DNA of 64,000 bases from an archaeon (GTDB taxonomy: Archaea > Micrarchaeota > Micrarchaeia > Anstonellales > Bilamarchaeaceae), in NCBI GenBank assembly GCA_020053355.1, contig JAGVNI010000017.1:47193-111192 (forward strand), written 5' to 3'. Shown here piece by piece: positions 8,891 to 17,274 of this stretch (its first letter is position 1; every line of letters starts with the position of its first letter). The notes under the pieces are model-generated. The model was given only the letters and a program-made list of their open reading frames with translations. It had not been told where the DNA came from and did not search any database. Made by a program: the position numbers and the translations under genes.

Positions 8891-9451
8891 ATGAAAATCG
8901 TGTATCCGGAAATCGGGATATGCGGGCTTTCCTGCAGGCTTTGCCCGAATTATCATATGGACACGAAAAGCCGGTGCCTGGGATGCAAAAGCGAGGGCAG
9001 GATGATCGCCGGCTGCCCGTTCATCACATGCGCGATAAAGAGAAAAGGGGTCGAATTCTGCTGGGACTGCGAGGAAAGCAGGACTTGCGAAAAATGGAAG
9101 AGGCACCGGGAAGCCGGAAAAATATGCGATTCGTTCAAGTGCTACCAGTTGCTCGAGGATGACATCGCCTTCATCCAGAAAAATGGGGTGGCTGAATTTG
9201 AGAAGGTGCAAAAAGCGAGAGAGCAGTTGCTAAGAGAGATGCTGCGGGAATTCAATGAAGGGCGCTCGAAAAGCTATTATTGCATCGCATCAACAGTCCT
9301 TGGGATGGGGGAATTGAAGGCTGCCCTTGCCAAGGCGAAAAAAAGCCCTGGGGGGGTTGGAATCAAAGAGAAAGCCAGGCTGCTCCATTCTATTCTGGAC
9401 GAAATCGCCAAAGAGAAAAAATATTGCCTGAAGTTGAGAAAAACCAGGTGA
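8891..9451 (+). CDS. DUF3795-type cysteine-rich protein
   Basis: 186 aa. The first 90 residues hold about ten cysteines in CxxC-like arrangements: GICGLSCRLCPNY, RCLGCKSEG, GCPFITCAI, FCWDCEES, TCEKW. This is the pattern of the DUF3795 family, probably zinc- or Fe-S-binding. The C-terminal half is helical and Lys-rich (EREQLLREMLREF...). Function is unknown. The gene is divergent from purH, with an AT-rich gap (8820-8890) between, and it converges with the PHP gene. Confidence 0.75.
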   Translation: MKIVYPEIGICGLSCRLCPNYHMDTKSRCLGCKSEGRMIAGCPFITCAIKRKGVEFCWDCEESRTCEKWKRHREAGKICDSFKCYQLLEDDIAFIQKNGVAEFEKVQKAREQLLREMLREFNEGRSKSYYCIASTVLGMGELKAALAKAKKSPGGVGIKEKARLLHSILDEIAKEKKYCLKLRKTR

Positions 9452-9454
9452 TGC

Positions 9455-10321
9455 CTACTTTTCAGAACGCCCCAGTGCGGCTTTTATCTTTCCGAGGACT
9501 CCGTCAGGAGCCCCGAATTCGCCCAAATGCTGATGCCCCCGTTTCCCCTTCCCGTGGAAATCCGAGCCCCCGGATTCGAGGAGGCCGCATTTGCCTGCCA
9601 GGGCAGACGCCTTCCCTTTCAACGCATCATTTTCATCGTAAGTGATGGGCACGCCGGGGCGGTTGGCGACATAATCATAATAGACCTCGATTCCGTTGCC
9701 GCCGAGCTTTTTGAAGTCCTTGGCCAGCTTTTCGGAATCATACGGATAGATGAAGGGGTGGCAGAGGAAACTGAGCCCGCCCGCCGAATGGATCAAATCG
9801 ATGGCCTCGCCCAGGCCGAACCCGGACTCCCTGCCGATGCACGCCGGCCGGCCCCGTGCCAAGAGCTTGTTGAAGGCGTCGGCCATCTTCGGGAATTCTG
9901 CGGGGTACTTCTCCATGAGGACCATCGCGATATGCGGCCTTCCGACGACGCCCTGGGACTTGGCCTTGACCTCTTCGTAAGTGATAGAATAGCCCAGTTC
10001 GTTCAGCTTCGCGACCGTCGCTTTCTTCTGCTCCTCGCGGCCAAGCGAATTGAGTTTCGAGTTGAGGGCGGCGTGCTCAGGGTTGATGTACAGGCCGATA
10101 ATATGGATATCCTCGTAGCCGAGGGTATGGTCGAAGACGGACAGCTCGATTCCGGGTATGACTTCCAAGGGCTCATGCCCGGTGATTTTTCTCGCGCTCT
10201 GCACGTTGTCATGGTCGGTCACGGCGAGCGCTTTCAGGCCGGCCCGCTCCGCTTCTGCCACAAGCTCCTCGAAACCAAGCGAGCCGTCGGAAGCGGTGGT
10301 ATGGGCGTGGAGGTCTATCAC
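9455..10321 (-). CDS. PHP-domain metal-dependent phosphoesterase (COG0613 type)
   Basis: 288 aa with a GTG start at 10321; no ATG is available close upstream. Metal-binding motifs of the PHP fold are MIDLHAHTTASDG, LAVTDHDN, IPGIELSV, LCHPF and GGSDFHG, the full set for a trinuclear site. COG0613 members include RNase AM (TrpH), which trims 5' ends of RNA or degrades 3',5'-bisphosphonucleotides. Length and motif order agree with this group. The gene is divergent from the P-type ATPase gene, with a 50-base AT-containing promoter region between. Confidence 0.88.
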   Translation of the reverse strand: MIDLHAHTTASDGSLGFEELVAEAERAGLKALAVTDHDNVQSARKITGHEPLEVIPGIELSVFDHTLGYEDIHIIGLYINPEHAALNSKLNSLGREEQKKATVAKLNELGYSITYEEVKAKSQGVVGRPHIAMVLMEKYPAEFPKMADAFNKLLARGRPACIGRESGFGLGEAIDLIHSAGGLSFLCHPFIYPYDSEKLAKDFKKLGGNGIEVYYDYVANRPGVPITYDENDALKGKASALAGKCGLLESGGSDFHGKGKRGHQHLGEFGAPDGVLGKIKAALGRSEK

Positions 10322-10371
10322 GAATGGCTTTCCCCCGCAACGTAATTTAACCTATACGGCGAGTGTATCGC

Positions 10372-12948
10372 ATGGAGCGGTACTGGCGGATGACTGCGAA
10401 CGAGGCTGTCGCGTCCCTTGGCGGGGGAGTGGCGGGCCTTTCGTCAAAGGAAGCCAGGGCGCGGTTGGAGAAATACGGGCTAAACGAGATTGAGAAGGCT
10501 GACCGGAAGACGCCGCTCCGGATTTTCATCTCCCAGTTCCAGAATCCGCTGATATACATCCTTATCGCAGCCACGGCAATCGCTGCGGTCATGGGCGATG
10601 TGACTGAGGCGGCCATCATCCTCGCCATCCTCATCGTGAACGCGGTACTGGGCTTTATCCAGGAATACCGCTCCGAAAAAGCCCTGGAAGAGCTCCGAAA
10701 ATACGTCTCCTTGATTGGCCACGTGATTCGCGACGGCGAGACGCTGGAAATCAAGGTGAGCGAACTGGTGCCGGGGGACATAATACTGGTCTCAATCGGG
10801 GATATCGTCCCGGCGGATGCCCGCATCATCGAAGCCCACAGCCTTGAGACGAACGAGTCCGTCCTTACCGGCGAATCGAACCCAGTCGAGAAAAACACCG
10901 ATGTTGTCGGGATAGACGAGCCGGCGCCGCACGAGCTTTCGAACACGCTTTTCATGGGTTCGGTCGTTACCTCAGGCTCAGCCAAGGCGGTCGTCATCGG
11001 GACCGCGCGTGAGACTTTTCTTGGAAAAAGCGCGAAGGCCCTCAAAGAGGCAGAGGATAGCACGGATTTCGAGAAAAGCATACGCTCATTCGGCGCGATG
11101 CTTGTGCGCGTCGTGCTGATAATGACCGCATTCGTGTTCATCGTGAACGGTTTCCTCGGCCATGGGCTCCTCGAAGCCCTGCTTTTCGCCCTCGCCATAG
11201 CAGTCGGCATAACCCCGGAGCTGCTCCCGGTCATCATTACGATAGGATTGTCGCGGGGCGCGATGCGGCTGGTCCAGAAGCATGTCGTAGTCAAGCGCCT
11301 CCAGGCGATTGAGGATTTGGGCAATATAGACATCCTCTGCGCTGACAAGACAGGCACGCTTACCGAGAACATGGTGACGCTGATACGATATCTCAATCCG
11401 CAGGGGGAGGAGGACGAGCGCATCCTGGCTTACTCGCTCCTGTGCAATTCAGCCGTGATACAGCACGGGCATGTGCGCGGCAACACGATAGATTCCGCGA
11501 TATGGACATACGCATTGACGAAATTCGACGTCGCGAAGACGAAGGCATATGCGAAAATCGACGAGGTCCCGTTCGATTACACGCGGAAGCGCATGAGCGT
11601 CGTCGTGATGGGCGCCGAGGGGCGGATAATAATAACCAAGGGCGCCCCGGAGACGGTTTTCCCAGCCTGCTCAAAGGTCCTCGAGAAAGGGACCGAGATA
11701 TCCATTTCGACGCGCATAAAGAAGCTCATATCTATGGCCGAAGGGTTCGGTTCGGACGGATACCGTGTCGTGGCTGTGGCATACAGGAAGGTGACGTTGA
11801 AGAAGGAGTATTCGGTGAAAGATGAGGAAGGCCTGATATTCCTCGGATTCCTCATCCTGATGGACCCGCCGAAAAAGGACACGACGCCGGCCCTGGAGCG
11901 GTTCCGGAAGCTGGGGGTCGAGATTTACGTCCTGACCGGGGACGGGCCGCTGGTGACCGAGAAGGTCTGCAAACAGGTCGGAGTCCTGAATAAATCCGGG
12001 CTAATCCTCCAGGGCAAGGACATCGCGCGCATGGAACGCGATGAGCTGAAGGCGGCAGTAGAGACGCACAACATATTCGCGCGCGTGACGCCAAATGACA
12101 AGATTGCGATTGTTTCGGCGCTCCGCGCGAACGGGCACATCGTGGGGTTCATAGGAGACGGCGTGAACGACGCGCCAGCCCTCAAGGCCGCGGATGTCGG
12201 CATATCGGTCAACAACGGAACGGACATCGCCAAGGAAGCGGCTGATGTCGTCCTTATGCGCAAGAACCTGAACGCGGTCGCGAACGGCATATCCGAAGGG
12301 CGGAGGACTTTCGCGAACATCATCAAATACATCGATTCCACGATAAGCGCGAATTTCGGCAACATGTTCACGCTCACGATTGCCTCCCTGTTCCTGCCGT
12401 TCATACCGCTTCTCCCTTCCCAGATACTGCTGAACAACCTGGTCTCGGATGTCCCGATGCTCACGATTTCAACCGACAACGTGGACAAGGACGAATTGAA
12501 AAAGCCCCGCAGGTGGGATGTCGGGCGAATCACCAGGTTCATGGTGTTTTTCGGGCTGATTAGCTCGGTTTTTGACATCCTGACGATGGTATTGGTTTTC
12601 TTCTACTTCGGCGCCGATGCGCCGCTGTTCCGGACGGTCTGGTTCCTTGAATCCGTCCTATCCGAGATATTCGTCGTGTTCTCGGTGAGGACAGCCAAGC
12701 CGCTTTACCGCTCGCTGCCGAGCATGCTGCTGATAAACACATCGATACTGGCAACCATTGCCGCAATCGGCGTGATATACACCCCCTTGGCGCCGTATTT
12801 CGAATTCGCCCCGCTAAGTGCGGAAATCGTCATGATTGTGCTTGTGATTGTAGCACTGTACGTGGGCGTTGTCGAGGTCGCGAAGGGGGTTTTCCTCATG
12901 GCAGAGGCGCGGAGGAAGCCTGCTGCGGGCGTGGCGGCGAAATCCTGA
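10372..12948 (+). CDS. P-type cation-transporting ATPase, Mg-transporter-like (MgtA group)
   Basis: 858 aa from the ATG at 10372; a GTG at 10363 is also in frame, but the TATA-like box taatttaac near 10343-10351 lies about 26 bases before the ATG, which fits a leaderless start. Diagnostic parts in order: an N-terminal cation-ATPase segment, actuator motif LTGES at about 166, phosphorylation motif DKTGTLT at about 325, KGAPE in the nucleotide-binding domain, and the hinge GDGVNDAPALKAADVG at about 595. The C-terminal part with SDVPMLTISTDNVD, KKPRRWD and SSVFDIL resembles Mg-importing ATPases more than SERCA-type calcium pumps. The exact cation is inferred. Confidence 0.9.
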   Translation: MERYWRMTANEAVASLGGGVAGLSSKEARARLEKYGLNEIEKADRKTPLRIFISQFQNPLIYILIAATAIAAVMGDVTEAAIILAILIVNAVLGFIQEYRSEKALEELRKYVSLIGHVIRDGETLEIKVSELVPGDIILVSIGDIVPADARIIEAHSLETNESVLTGESNPVEKNTDVVGIDEPAPHELSNTLFMGSVVTSGSAKAVVIGTARETFLGKSAKALKEAEDSTDFEKSIRSFGAMLVRVVLIMTAFVFIVNGFLGHGLLEALLFALAIAVGITPELLPVIITIGLSRGAMRLVQKHVVVKRLQAIEDLGNIDILCADKTGTLTENMVTLIRYLNPQGEEDERILAYSLLCNSAVIQHGHVRGNTIDSAIWTYALTKFDVAKTKAYAKIDEVPFDYTRKRMSVVVMGAEGRIIITKGAPETVFPACSKVLEKGTEISISTRIKKLISMAEGFGSDGYRVVAVAYRKVTLKKEYSVKDEEGLIFLGFLILMDPPKKDTTPALERFRKLGVEIYVLTGDGPLVTEKVCKQVGVLNKSGLILQGKDIARMERDELKAAVETHNIFARVTPNDKIAIVSALRANGHIVGFIGDGVNDAPALKAADVGISVNNGTDIAKEAADVVLMRKNLNAVANGISEGRRTFANIIKYIDSTISANFGNMFTLTIASLFLPFIPLLPSQILLNNLVSDVPMLTISTDNVDKDELKKPRRWDVGRITRFMVFFGLISSVFDILTMVLVFFYFGADAPLFRTVWFLESVLSEIFVVFSVRTAKPLYRSLPSMLLINTSILATIAAIGVIYTPLAPYFEFAPLSAEIVMIVLVIVALYVGVVEVAKGVFLMAEARRKPAAGVAAKS

Positions 12949-13013
12949 ATGCGCGCATTCCGCGAACGAATGTTTTATAAAAAGTAGCGAGACTTATGGT
13001 AGCCTCATTATCA

Positions 13014-13139
13014 GCCTTGATAGTGTAGTGGTCCAGCATACGAGACTGTCATTGCGCTTTTTAGGAAAAAGCGCCCAAAAACTGGGATGCTAGGCGCAAC
13101 GGAACTCTCGCGACCCGGGTTCGAATCCCGGTCAAGGCG
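13014..13139 (+). tRNA. tRNA-Asp (GTC) with a 53-base intron
   Basis: The acceptor stem pairs 13014-13020 (GCCTTGA) with 13132-13138 (TCAAGGC), and the discriminator G is at 13139. The T arm is CCGGG-TTCGAAT-CCCGG at 13115-13131. The anticodon stem is CGAGA (13041-13045) with TCTCG (13106-13110); the anticodon GTC is at 13048-13050 followed by A37. The mature sequence is interrupted after A37 by an intron at 13052-13104, the canonical archaeal position. CCA is not encoded. A TATA box (ttttataaaaa, 12973-12983) lies about 36 bases upstream. Confidence 0.96.
13052..13104 (+). other. tRNA intron (archaeal 37/38 position)
   Basis: 53 bases removed by the splicing endonuclease. The intron contains a perfect 9-bp hairpin GCGCTTTTT/AAAAAGCGC (13054-13062 with 13066-13074, loop AGG). 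An alternative pairing TTGCGC (13052-13057) with GCGCAA (13094-13099) would bring the intron ends together, as expected for a bulge-helix-bulge substrate. The two pairings exclude each other. Confidence 0.85.
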
Positions 13140-13188
13140 AATTTTCATCATTTTTTCTCATTCAACCTCAGTTTACCTCATGAGAATT

Positions 13189-13288
13189 CGCCTGTTTTGG
13201 CCGAAGGCCAAAGACAAGGCGTTTTTGTTCACTAGCCCCACCTGCGGGTTCGGCGTGAACAACTTCACGGATAAAAACGCCTGCCTTG
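13189..13288. repeat. Two-hairpin palindromic element after tRNA-Asp
   Basis: The 279-base gap between the tRNA and the next gene carries no credible gene but holds strong inverted repeats. Hairpin 1 is CGCCT..TTTGGCC-gaa-GGCCAAA..AGGCG (13189-13221). Hairpin 2 pairs GGCGTTTTT (13218-13226) and GTTCAC (13227-13232) with GTGAAC (13255-13260) and AAAAACGCC (13273-13281). The AGGCG block belongs to both, so the two stems are alternatives. The order stem, GAC, CAAGG-stem also occurs at 33737-33918 and in related form at 19926-20031. AT-rich sequence (aaaattaataat, 13361-13372) after it probably serves as promoter of the next gene. Confidence 0.65.
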
Positions 13289-13418
13289 AACGGAACGCCG
13301 GTTTTAGATAATACCTTTTTCCCAACGCTATCTCTTAATGCAGAAAAAGCGATTTGGAGTAAAATTAATAATAGGGGGTAGATATCATAATAACCAGGAA
13401 TGCTAAGGGGTGCAACTA

Positions 13419-13814
13419 ATGGTCGTACGGCAAAAAGAATTGGAAGGTTCGAAAGGCCATGTCTTCACTGGAATCTACACCGAATCCGAGCGAAGGGTCG
13501 ACCGTGCGCTCACTACCCTGCTCCAGAATGCCGGATATTCCAGAAGAGAAGCCGAATACCTCGTTTTCACATCGCATGATTTGGCGACGTTATCCAGAGA
13601 TTCTCAAAGTTCCGCCGACCCGCAAACATTTAGGCATAACGCCACGGCAATCAGCGCCTTCAGGGAGAAATTCCTGCAACCTGGAACGTTCGGAGAATAC
13701 CGCCAGGAGCTTCTTAACAACCTTGATGGGGAGATGGAACGATTGCGGCATTCGTTACTGCCACCGCATGAAACATGGCCACTAAGGGCTGTGCCTAGGC
13801 GTACGGACAGGTAA
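13419..13814 (+). CDS. Hypothetical helical protein
   Basis: 131 aa from the ATG at 13419, with the Shine-Dalgarno-like AAGGGGTG seven bases upstream; an in-frame GTG at 13410 is less likely. The protein is charged and mostly helical (ESERRVDRALTTLLQNAGYSRREAEYLVF), with no signal peptide or cysteines. The C-terminus is Pro/Arg-rich. No known family is recognised. It stands alone between the hairpin element and a convergent HAD-like gene. Confidence 0.6.
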   Translation: MVVRQKELEGSKGHVFTGIYTESERRVDRALTTLLQNAGYSRREAEYLVFTSHDLATLSRDSQSSADPQTFRHNATAISAFREKFLQPGTFGEYRQELLNNLDGEMERLRHSLLPPHETWPLRAVPRRTDR

Positions 13815-13860
13815 GCGGGACTGCAAGAACAAAAAGGTAATTCCAAAAAAGTTAGTACTT

Positions 13861-14676
13861 CTAAAAACCGAGCGCGATTTTAAGCTGTTGCCTGACATCG
13901 CCGTCCTCGTGGATGGTGGCGTCGTATAGATGGAATGCCCCAGTCAGCTTCTCCAGCGTGTTCTTTTCCCTCGGAACAAGCAGCACGCCCCTTGCGCATG
14001 AGAGCATCTCAAACGCATCGAGAAGGTCGTTGGTCAAAACCGCAGTCCTCGCCGAAACAAGTGTGCGCCCGGACTCCGCCAATATGCGCGAGGCCGCAGT
14101 CATCTTGGTCACAACCTCGGTGCCCAGGTAGATGCCGTCGAACACGCCTATCATCCTTGAGAACCCTGCAAACGTGCCGTTCATCGGCCGCTCTATGCTC
14201 CCGACGCCGAAACCGAATCCGTAGCGGGTGGCGAGCCATCGGGCTGCCGCATCGGACGAGCGCGTGGCGAGGACAATCGTGATTCCATGGCGGGCCGATA
14301 ACGCCTGAATCGATTCAATCAGGTCCAGCCTAAGGCCATTGTCCCGTTCCTGCCCTTCCATGAGGCTGACCCAGTCCGAGTGCCGGAACCCCCGATTGTA
14401 GAGTACGCCGAAGACCTCGCCGTTTATCGACTCGAGCGGAATCCTGCCGAGGATGGCTTTCCGTATTATGGAGTGGAAAATCTTCCCGGCCTCCGCCTTT
14501 CCGCAGAGCGCCTCAAGTGCCAGTTTCGGCGAGTCCTCGAGGGTTATTGTGCGGTCCACATCCACGATTAGGGTTTCGATTTGAGGCGGCGCGACGAAGC
14601 GGGCAGCCGTGCGCCTTCCAGCGAAGCGGGCGCTTGACATAACAGCTGAGAGGACGGGATTTCCGGTTGTCTTCAT
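13861..14676 (-). CDS. HAD-superfamily hydrolase-like protein
   Basis: 271 aa. Motif I is TLIVDVDRTIT (DxDxT with the nucleophile Asp at about 40), motif II is IVLATRSS in the middle, and LTNDLLDAFEML near the end resembles motif IV. A helical cap (GKAEAGKIFHSIIRKAIL...) lies between I and II. This is the layout of phosphoserine-phosphatase-like HAD enzymes. The N-terminal 30 residues are basic and could be a linker. It begins 5 bases after the stop of the 135-aa gene upstream, so the two form an operon. Substrate unknown. Confidence 0.75.
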   Translation of the reverse strand: MKTTGNPVLSAVMSSARFAGRRTAARFVAPPQIETLIVDVDRTITLEDSPKLALEALCGKAEAGKIFHSIIRKAILGRIPLESINGEVFGVLYNRGFRHSDWVSLMEGQERDNGLRLDLIESIQALSARHGITIVLATRSSDAAARWLATRYGFGFGVGSIERPMNGTFAGFSRMIGVFDGIYLGTEVVTKMTAASRILAESGRTLVSARTAVLTNDLLDAFEMLSCARGVLLVPREKNTLEKLTGAFHLYDATIHEDGDVRQQLKIALGF

Positions 14677-14681
14677 AACAA

Positions 14682-15089
14682 TCAGCTTATCCTGGAATAG
14701 AGTTTCTTCTGGCCAAGCTTATCCCCAGCGCAGATGCAGGCTTCGGATTCGGTCACTTCGATAAAAACGCGCATCTTGCCAGACTGCACCATGGCGCGCA
14801 TGGCGACCGGGAAAGGGATGTGCGAGAACATGGGCCCGTATTCCACGAGAAAGCGGCCTCTTTCATGCACGCCGATTCGCTGGCCGTTCGCGGATATGTT
14901 GCCGGATGCGTCGATGGAAAGCGTGCCCCTCGCCGATTCCGGAAGCACGGAACGCATGCGCTCCACAAGCATCGCCGACATTCCCCCGGGACGGACCATC
15001 ACGCCCTCGGCAGCAGGCGCACGAGCGGCTGTTGCAGGCCTGGCGCTTCCCGGGACTGGGGGCGGTTTCTGGCGTGGTCCGTGTTCCAT
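14682..15089 (-). CDS. Hypothetical protein, first gene of an operon with the HAD hydrolase
   Basis: 135 aa. The first 40 residues are rich in Pro, Ala and Arg and probably disordered. Residues 45-130 form a compact domain with alternating strands (GTLSIDASGNISANGQRIGV, KMRVFIEVTESEACICAG) and no recognised family. An AT-rich promoter (gtatttataaataatc, 15110-15125) lies upstream and would serve this gene on the minus strand. The next gene in the operon encodes a HAD phosphatase. Confidence 0.6.
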   Translation of the reverse strand: MEHGPRQKPPPVPGSARPATAARAPAAEGVMVRPGGMSAMLVERMRSVLPESARGTLSIDASGNISANGQRIGVHERGRFLVEYGPMFSHIPFPVAMRAMVQSGKMRVFIEVTESEACICAGDKLGQKKLYSRIS

Positions 15090-15211
15090 GTTATAACCAA
15101 TGGTTAGGTGTATTTATAAATAATCACCCGAAAACGCGGCACTGCCAAGGTTTTTAAACAGTTTTATACATTATATATAACAGAGAAAGGCGAGGGTGGA
15201 GGGGTAAGGCT

Positions 15212-15493
15212 ATGAGCGGTGTTCTCGATCGTCTGCTTGGGAATAAGAATCAAGGCCATGCCAAATCGTACTTCATCGGATTGGAAAGGGGCAGGCTCTG
15301 GGCCGAAGACCGCGCGGACTACTTCGAATTGAGGGAATGGAGCGAGATGCAGGCCCACGAATTCGACGACCTCGTCCTGCCGCACGACGAATCCAGGCAT
15401 TTCCACATCATCCGAGCCGAGACTCCTGTCGAATGGGAAGCGTACCTAAAGGGCTGGATAGACGGCGTGAAGGAAATCCGGGAGAAATTCTGA
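15212..15493 (+). CDS. Small acidic/aromatic protein, tandem paralogue 1
   Basis: 93 aa with a good Shine-Dalgarno (gtggagggg) before the ATG. It shares about half of its residues with the next gene over the full length; the core signature is K-S-Y-x-x-G-L-E-R-G-R-x-W-A-E-D-x-A-D-Y-F-x-x-R-E-x-S-E, followed by L-P-x-D-E-x-R-H-F and a C-terminal A-Y-L-x-G-W-x-x-G-V-x-E helix. There are no cysteines, signal peptide or membrane segments, so it is cytosolic. I do not know this family. TATA-like boxes (tttttaaac, ttatatataa at 15151-15180) precede it. Confidence 0.75.
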   Translation: MSGVLDRLLGNKNQGHAKSYFIGLERGRLWAEDRADYFELREWSEMQAHEFDDLVLPHDESRHFHIIRAETPVEWEAYLKGWIDGVKEIREKF

Positions 15494-15544
15494 TTTTTCG
15501 CAATCTTTATAAATAAAAAACGCGCAATAACGAATCGAGCTTCT

Positions 15545-15826
15545 ATGTCAGATTTAGGAGACAAGATTCTTCGGAACCAGGATAACAGCGAAACCAAGTC
15601 TTACATCGTAGGCCTTGAACGCGGGCGGGTGTGGGCCGAGGACTACGCGGACTATTTCACGATGAGGGAGTACAGCGAGCTCAATATCGAGGAGCTCCTT
15701 CATTTCGACCTTCCGAATGATGAGGATAGGCATTTCCGGCTGCTTTCGACAGAAAGCCCGCTTGAACTGCGGGCGTATCTTCGCGGATGGGTCGCAGGCG
15801 TGCGGGAAGTCGTGAAGAAATACTAG
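15545..15826 (+). CDS. Small acidic/aromatic protein, tandem paralogue 2
   Basis: 93 aa, a diverged duplicate of the gene 51 bases upstream: same length, same order of conserved blocks (GLERGRVWAEDYADYF, LPNDEDRHF, AYLRGWVAGVREV). It has its own AT-rich promoter (tttataaataaaa, 15505-15517), so the copies may be expressed separately. The strong conservation of charged and aromatic residues between copies suggests a binding surface under selection. No function can be assigned from sequence. Confidence 0.75.
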   Translation: MSDLGDKILRNQDNSETKSYIVGLERGRVWAEDYADYFTMREYSELNIEELLHFDLPNDEDRHFRLLSTESPLELRAYLRGWVAGVREVVKKY

Positions 15827-15872
15827 TTATTTAAATTTTCTACAGTCAATTCCAATCTAGGGAGGTAATGAC

Positions 15873-16778
15873 ATGAGAAATGCAATCATACTGTTATTGG
15901 CAGCCGCCCTCATATTCGGCTGCACCGGCGGGACGCAGGGCGGGACCCCCGGCACAAACGTCCCGCAGATTCCGGGAACCGGAGGGACGCCGCCTGCCGA
16001 GGCGTGCACGCCCTCATATTCGTTCTCCGAACTGCAGGCAGGAACGCTCTCCGAGACCGCCAAGGTGGTGGCCACGGTGACCTGCGCAGACGGCAAGACG
16101 CTGTCACTGAATGTCGACGGGGCTGAAGCCGCATCCGTAAGCGTTAACGGGAATGCGACGCAGCCGCTGAACATCGAGTTCTACCCGAAGAAGGTCGGGA
16201 CGCTCAAAGTCACGATAGAAAGCGGCGGTGAAACGCTATATTCTCGCGACTGGAGCGTGAATTCGCTCGGCAGCGAGGACATTTCCGGCCTTGATTACGA
16301 CGGCGCATCGTTCAAGGAATGGCGCGCGATGGCAATGGATGTCCAGAACCCCATATCCCCTGACCGGGTTAAGGTGTATATGAAGAGGATTGCCGCCAAG
16401 TCGCAGAAAGGCACCGAGATAGTCGTTGACATCCGGAAGGATGACAGCGGGAATCCCGGCGACATCGTCGCATCGGTCAATAGGCCGATAAATGCGACAA
16501 CCATGACCGACAACTGGATTAACTTCGACTTCGACACCCCGCCCGCGCTATCGGCCGGCAAATACTGGGTGGTCGTGCGCATCGAGCAGAGCGAGAACGT
16601 GAACCTTGTGAGCGATGTCGTGAACGTCCACTATGTCGGGGACAGATTGGCCGACCCGAACACTTACACGAGGCAGATGCTCCTGGAAGTGGACATGGTA
16701 AACGGGGTAGCGTCAGAGACGAGCTGGCAGCCGCTGTCATACGACCGCACCTACAGCATCGTGCTGACGAAGAAGTAG
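15873..16778 (+). CDS. Secreted lipoprotein with beta-sandwich domains
   Basis: 301 aa with signal peptide and lipobox MRNAIILLLAAALIFGC (Cys 17), preceded by a Shine-Dalgarno (gggaggtaatgac). A Gly/Thr/Pro linker at about 18-45 leads to a first Ig-like beta domain (about 50-135), then a second domain (about 140-300) with ISGLDYDGASFKEWRAMAMDVQ and GKYWVVVRIEQSENVN, reminiscent of choice-of-anchor or carbohydrate-binding sandwiches. It should be anchored to the outer face of the membrane. It is not clearly linked to the duplicated genes upstream, although it lies on the same strand. Confidence 0.7.
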   Translation: MRNAIILLLAAALIFGCTGGTQGGTPGTNVPQIPGTGGTPPAEACTPSYSFSELQAGTLSETAKVVATVTCADGKTLSLNVDGAEAASVSVNGNATQPLNIEFYPKKVGTLKVTIESGGETLYSRDWSVNSLGSEDISGLDYDGASFKEWRAMAMDVQNPISPDRVKVYMKRIAAKSQKGTEIVVDIRKDDSGNPGDIVASVNRPINATTMTDNWINFDFDTPPALSAGKYWVVVRIEQSENVNLVSDVVNVHYVGDRLADPNTYTRQMLLEVDMVNGVASETSWQPLSYDRTYSIVLTKK

Positions 16779-16798
16779 TCTTTCCTTTATTTTTTCCT

Positions 16799-17194
16799 TT
16801 ATTTCCCTTCTATTTTTTTCGCGAGCGTCTTCAGATGCTCGAATCTCCTGTGCATGTCATTTTCCAGCTCATCGAGCGCGTTCGAGAGCGAGGAGCCGCG
16901 GAGATAGTAGCTCCTCCCGTCCTTCACCACCAGGCCTGAGCGCTGGAAGAGATTTAGATGGTAAATGACTGCGGCCTGGCTCATCTCCCCCAGGGACATG
17001 ATATCCCGCGAGGAGAGTCCCTCGGGACCGGACTTGACCAGGGCGCGGAATACAAGGAGCCCGACTTCGTCCCGCTCGTCGCCAAGGCCGAGGCATTGGT
17101 ACATATAATCGATATCTGCGTTGATGTCGTCTTCCGGAGGCGTGACGGATACGAACCGGATGACTATCTGACGATAGTAACGCCTCTGTACCAT
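16799..17194 (-). CDS. ArsR-like winged-helix regulator, probable heat-shock operon regulator
   Basis: 131 aa. Residues 45-105 form a winged helix-turn-helix: VFRALVKSGPEGLSSRDIMSLGEMSQAAVIYHLNLFQRSGLVVKDGRSYYLRG, in which the S-Q-A-A-V-I-Y-H-L recognition helix and the hairpin wing are plain. An N-terminal strand and a C-terminal helix could mediate dimer formation. The gene is divergent from grpE-dnaK-dnaJ, and the shared intergenic region holds two inverted repeats; by analogy with archaeal Phr-type regulators it may repress the chaperone operon and itself. A TATA box at about 17210-17220 is about 26 bases before its ATG (leaderless). Confidence 0.72.
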   Translation of the reverse strand: MVQRRYYRQIVIRFVSVTPPEDDINADIDYMYQCLGLGDERDEVGLLVFRALVKSGPEGLSSRDIMSLGEMSQAAVIYHLNLFQRSGLVVKDGRSYYLRGSSLSNALDELENDMHRRFEHLKTLAKKIEGK

Positions 17195-17274
17195 GATTTA
17201 TTATCTGCCCTAAATATTTAAAAATGTTTCGTAATATTAAACAAATTGTTAAAATTTTAAACATCCAAGAAAGG
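17195..17274. promoter_or_regulatory. Divergent promoter/operator of the chaperone operon
   Basis: This 80-base gap is nearly pure A/T. Two inverted repeats are visible: TGTTT-N9-AAACA at 17225-17243 and TGTT-N9-AACA at 17247-17263, about two helical turns apart. A TATA-like ctaaatatttaaa (17210-17222) faces the regulator gene, and gttaaaattttaaac (17248-17262) or gtaatattaaac (17231-17242) faces grpE. Binding of a dimeric regulator at these sites would cover the grpE promoter. Confidence 0.55.
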
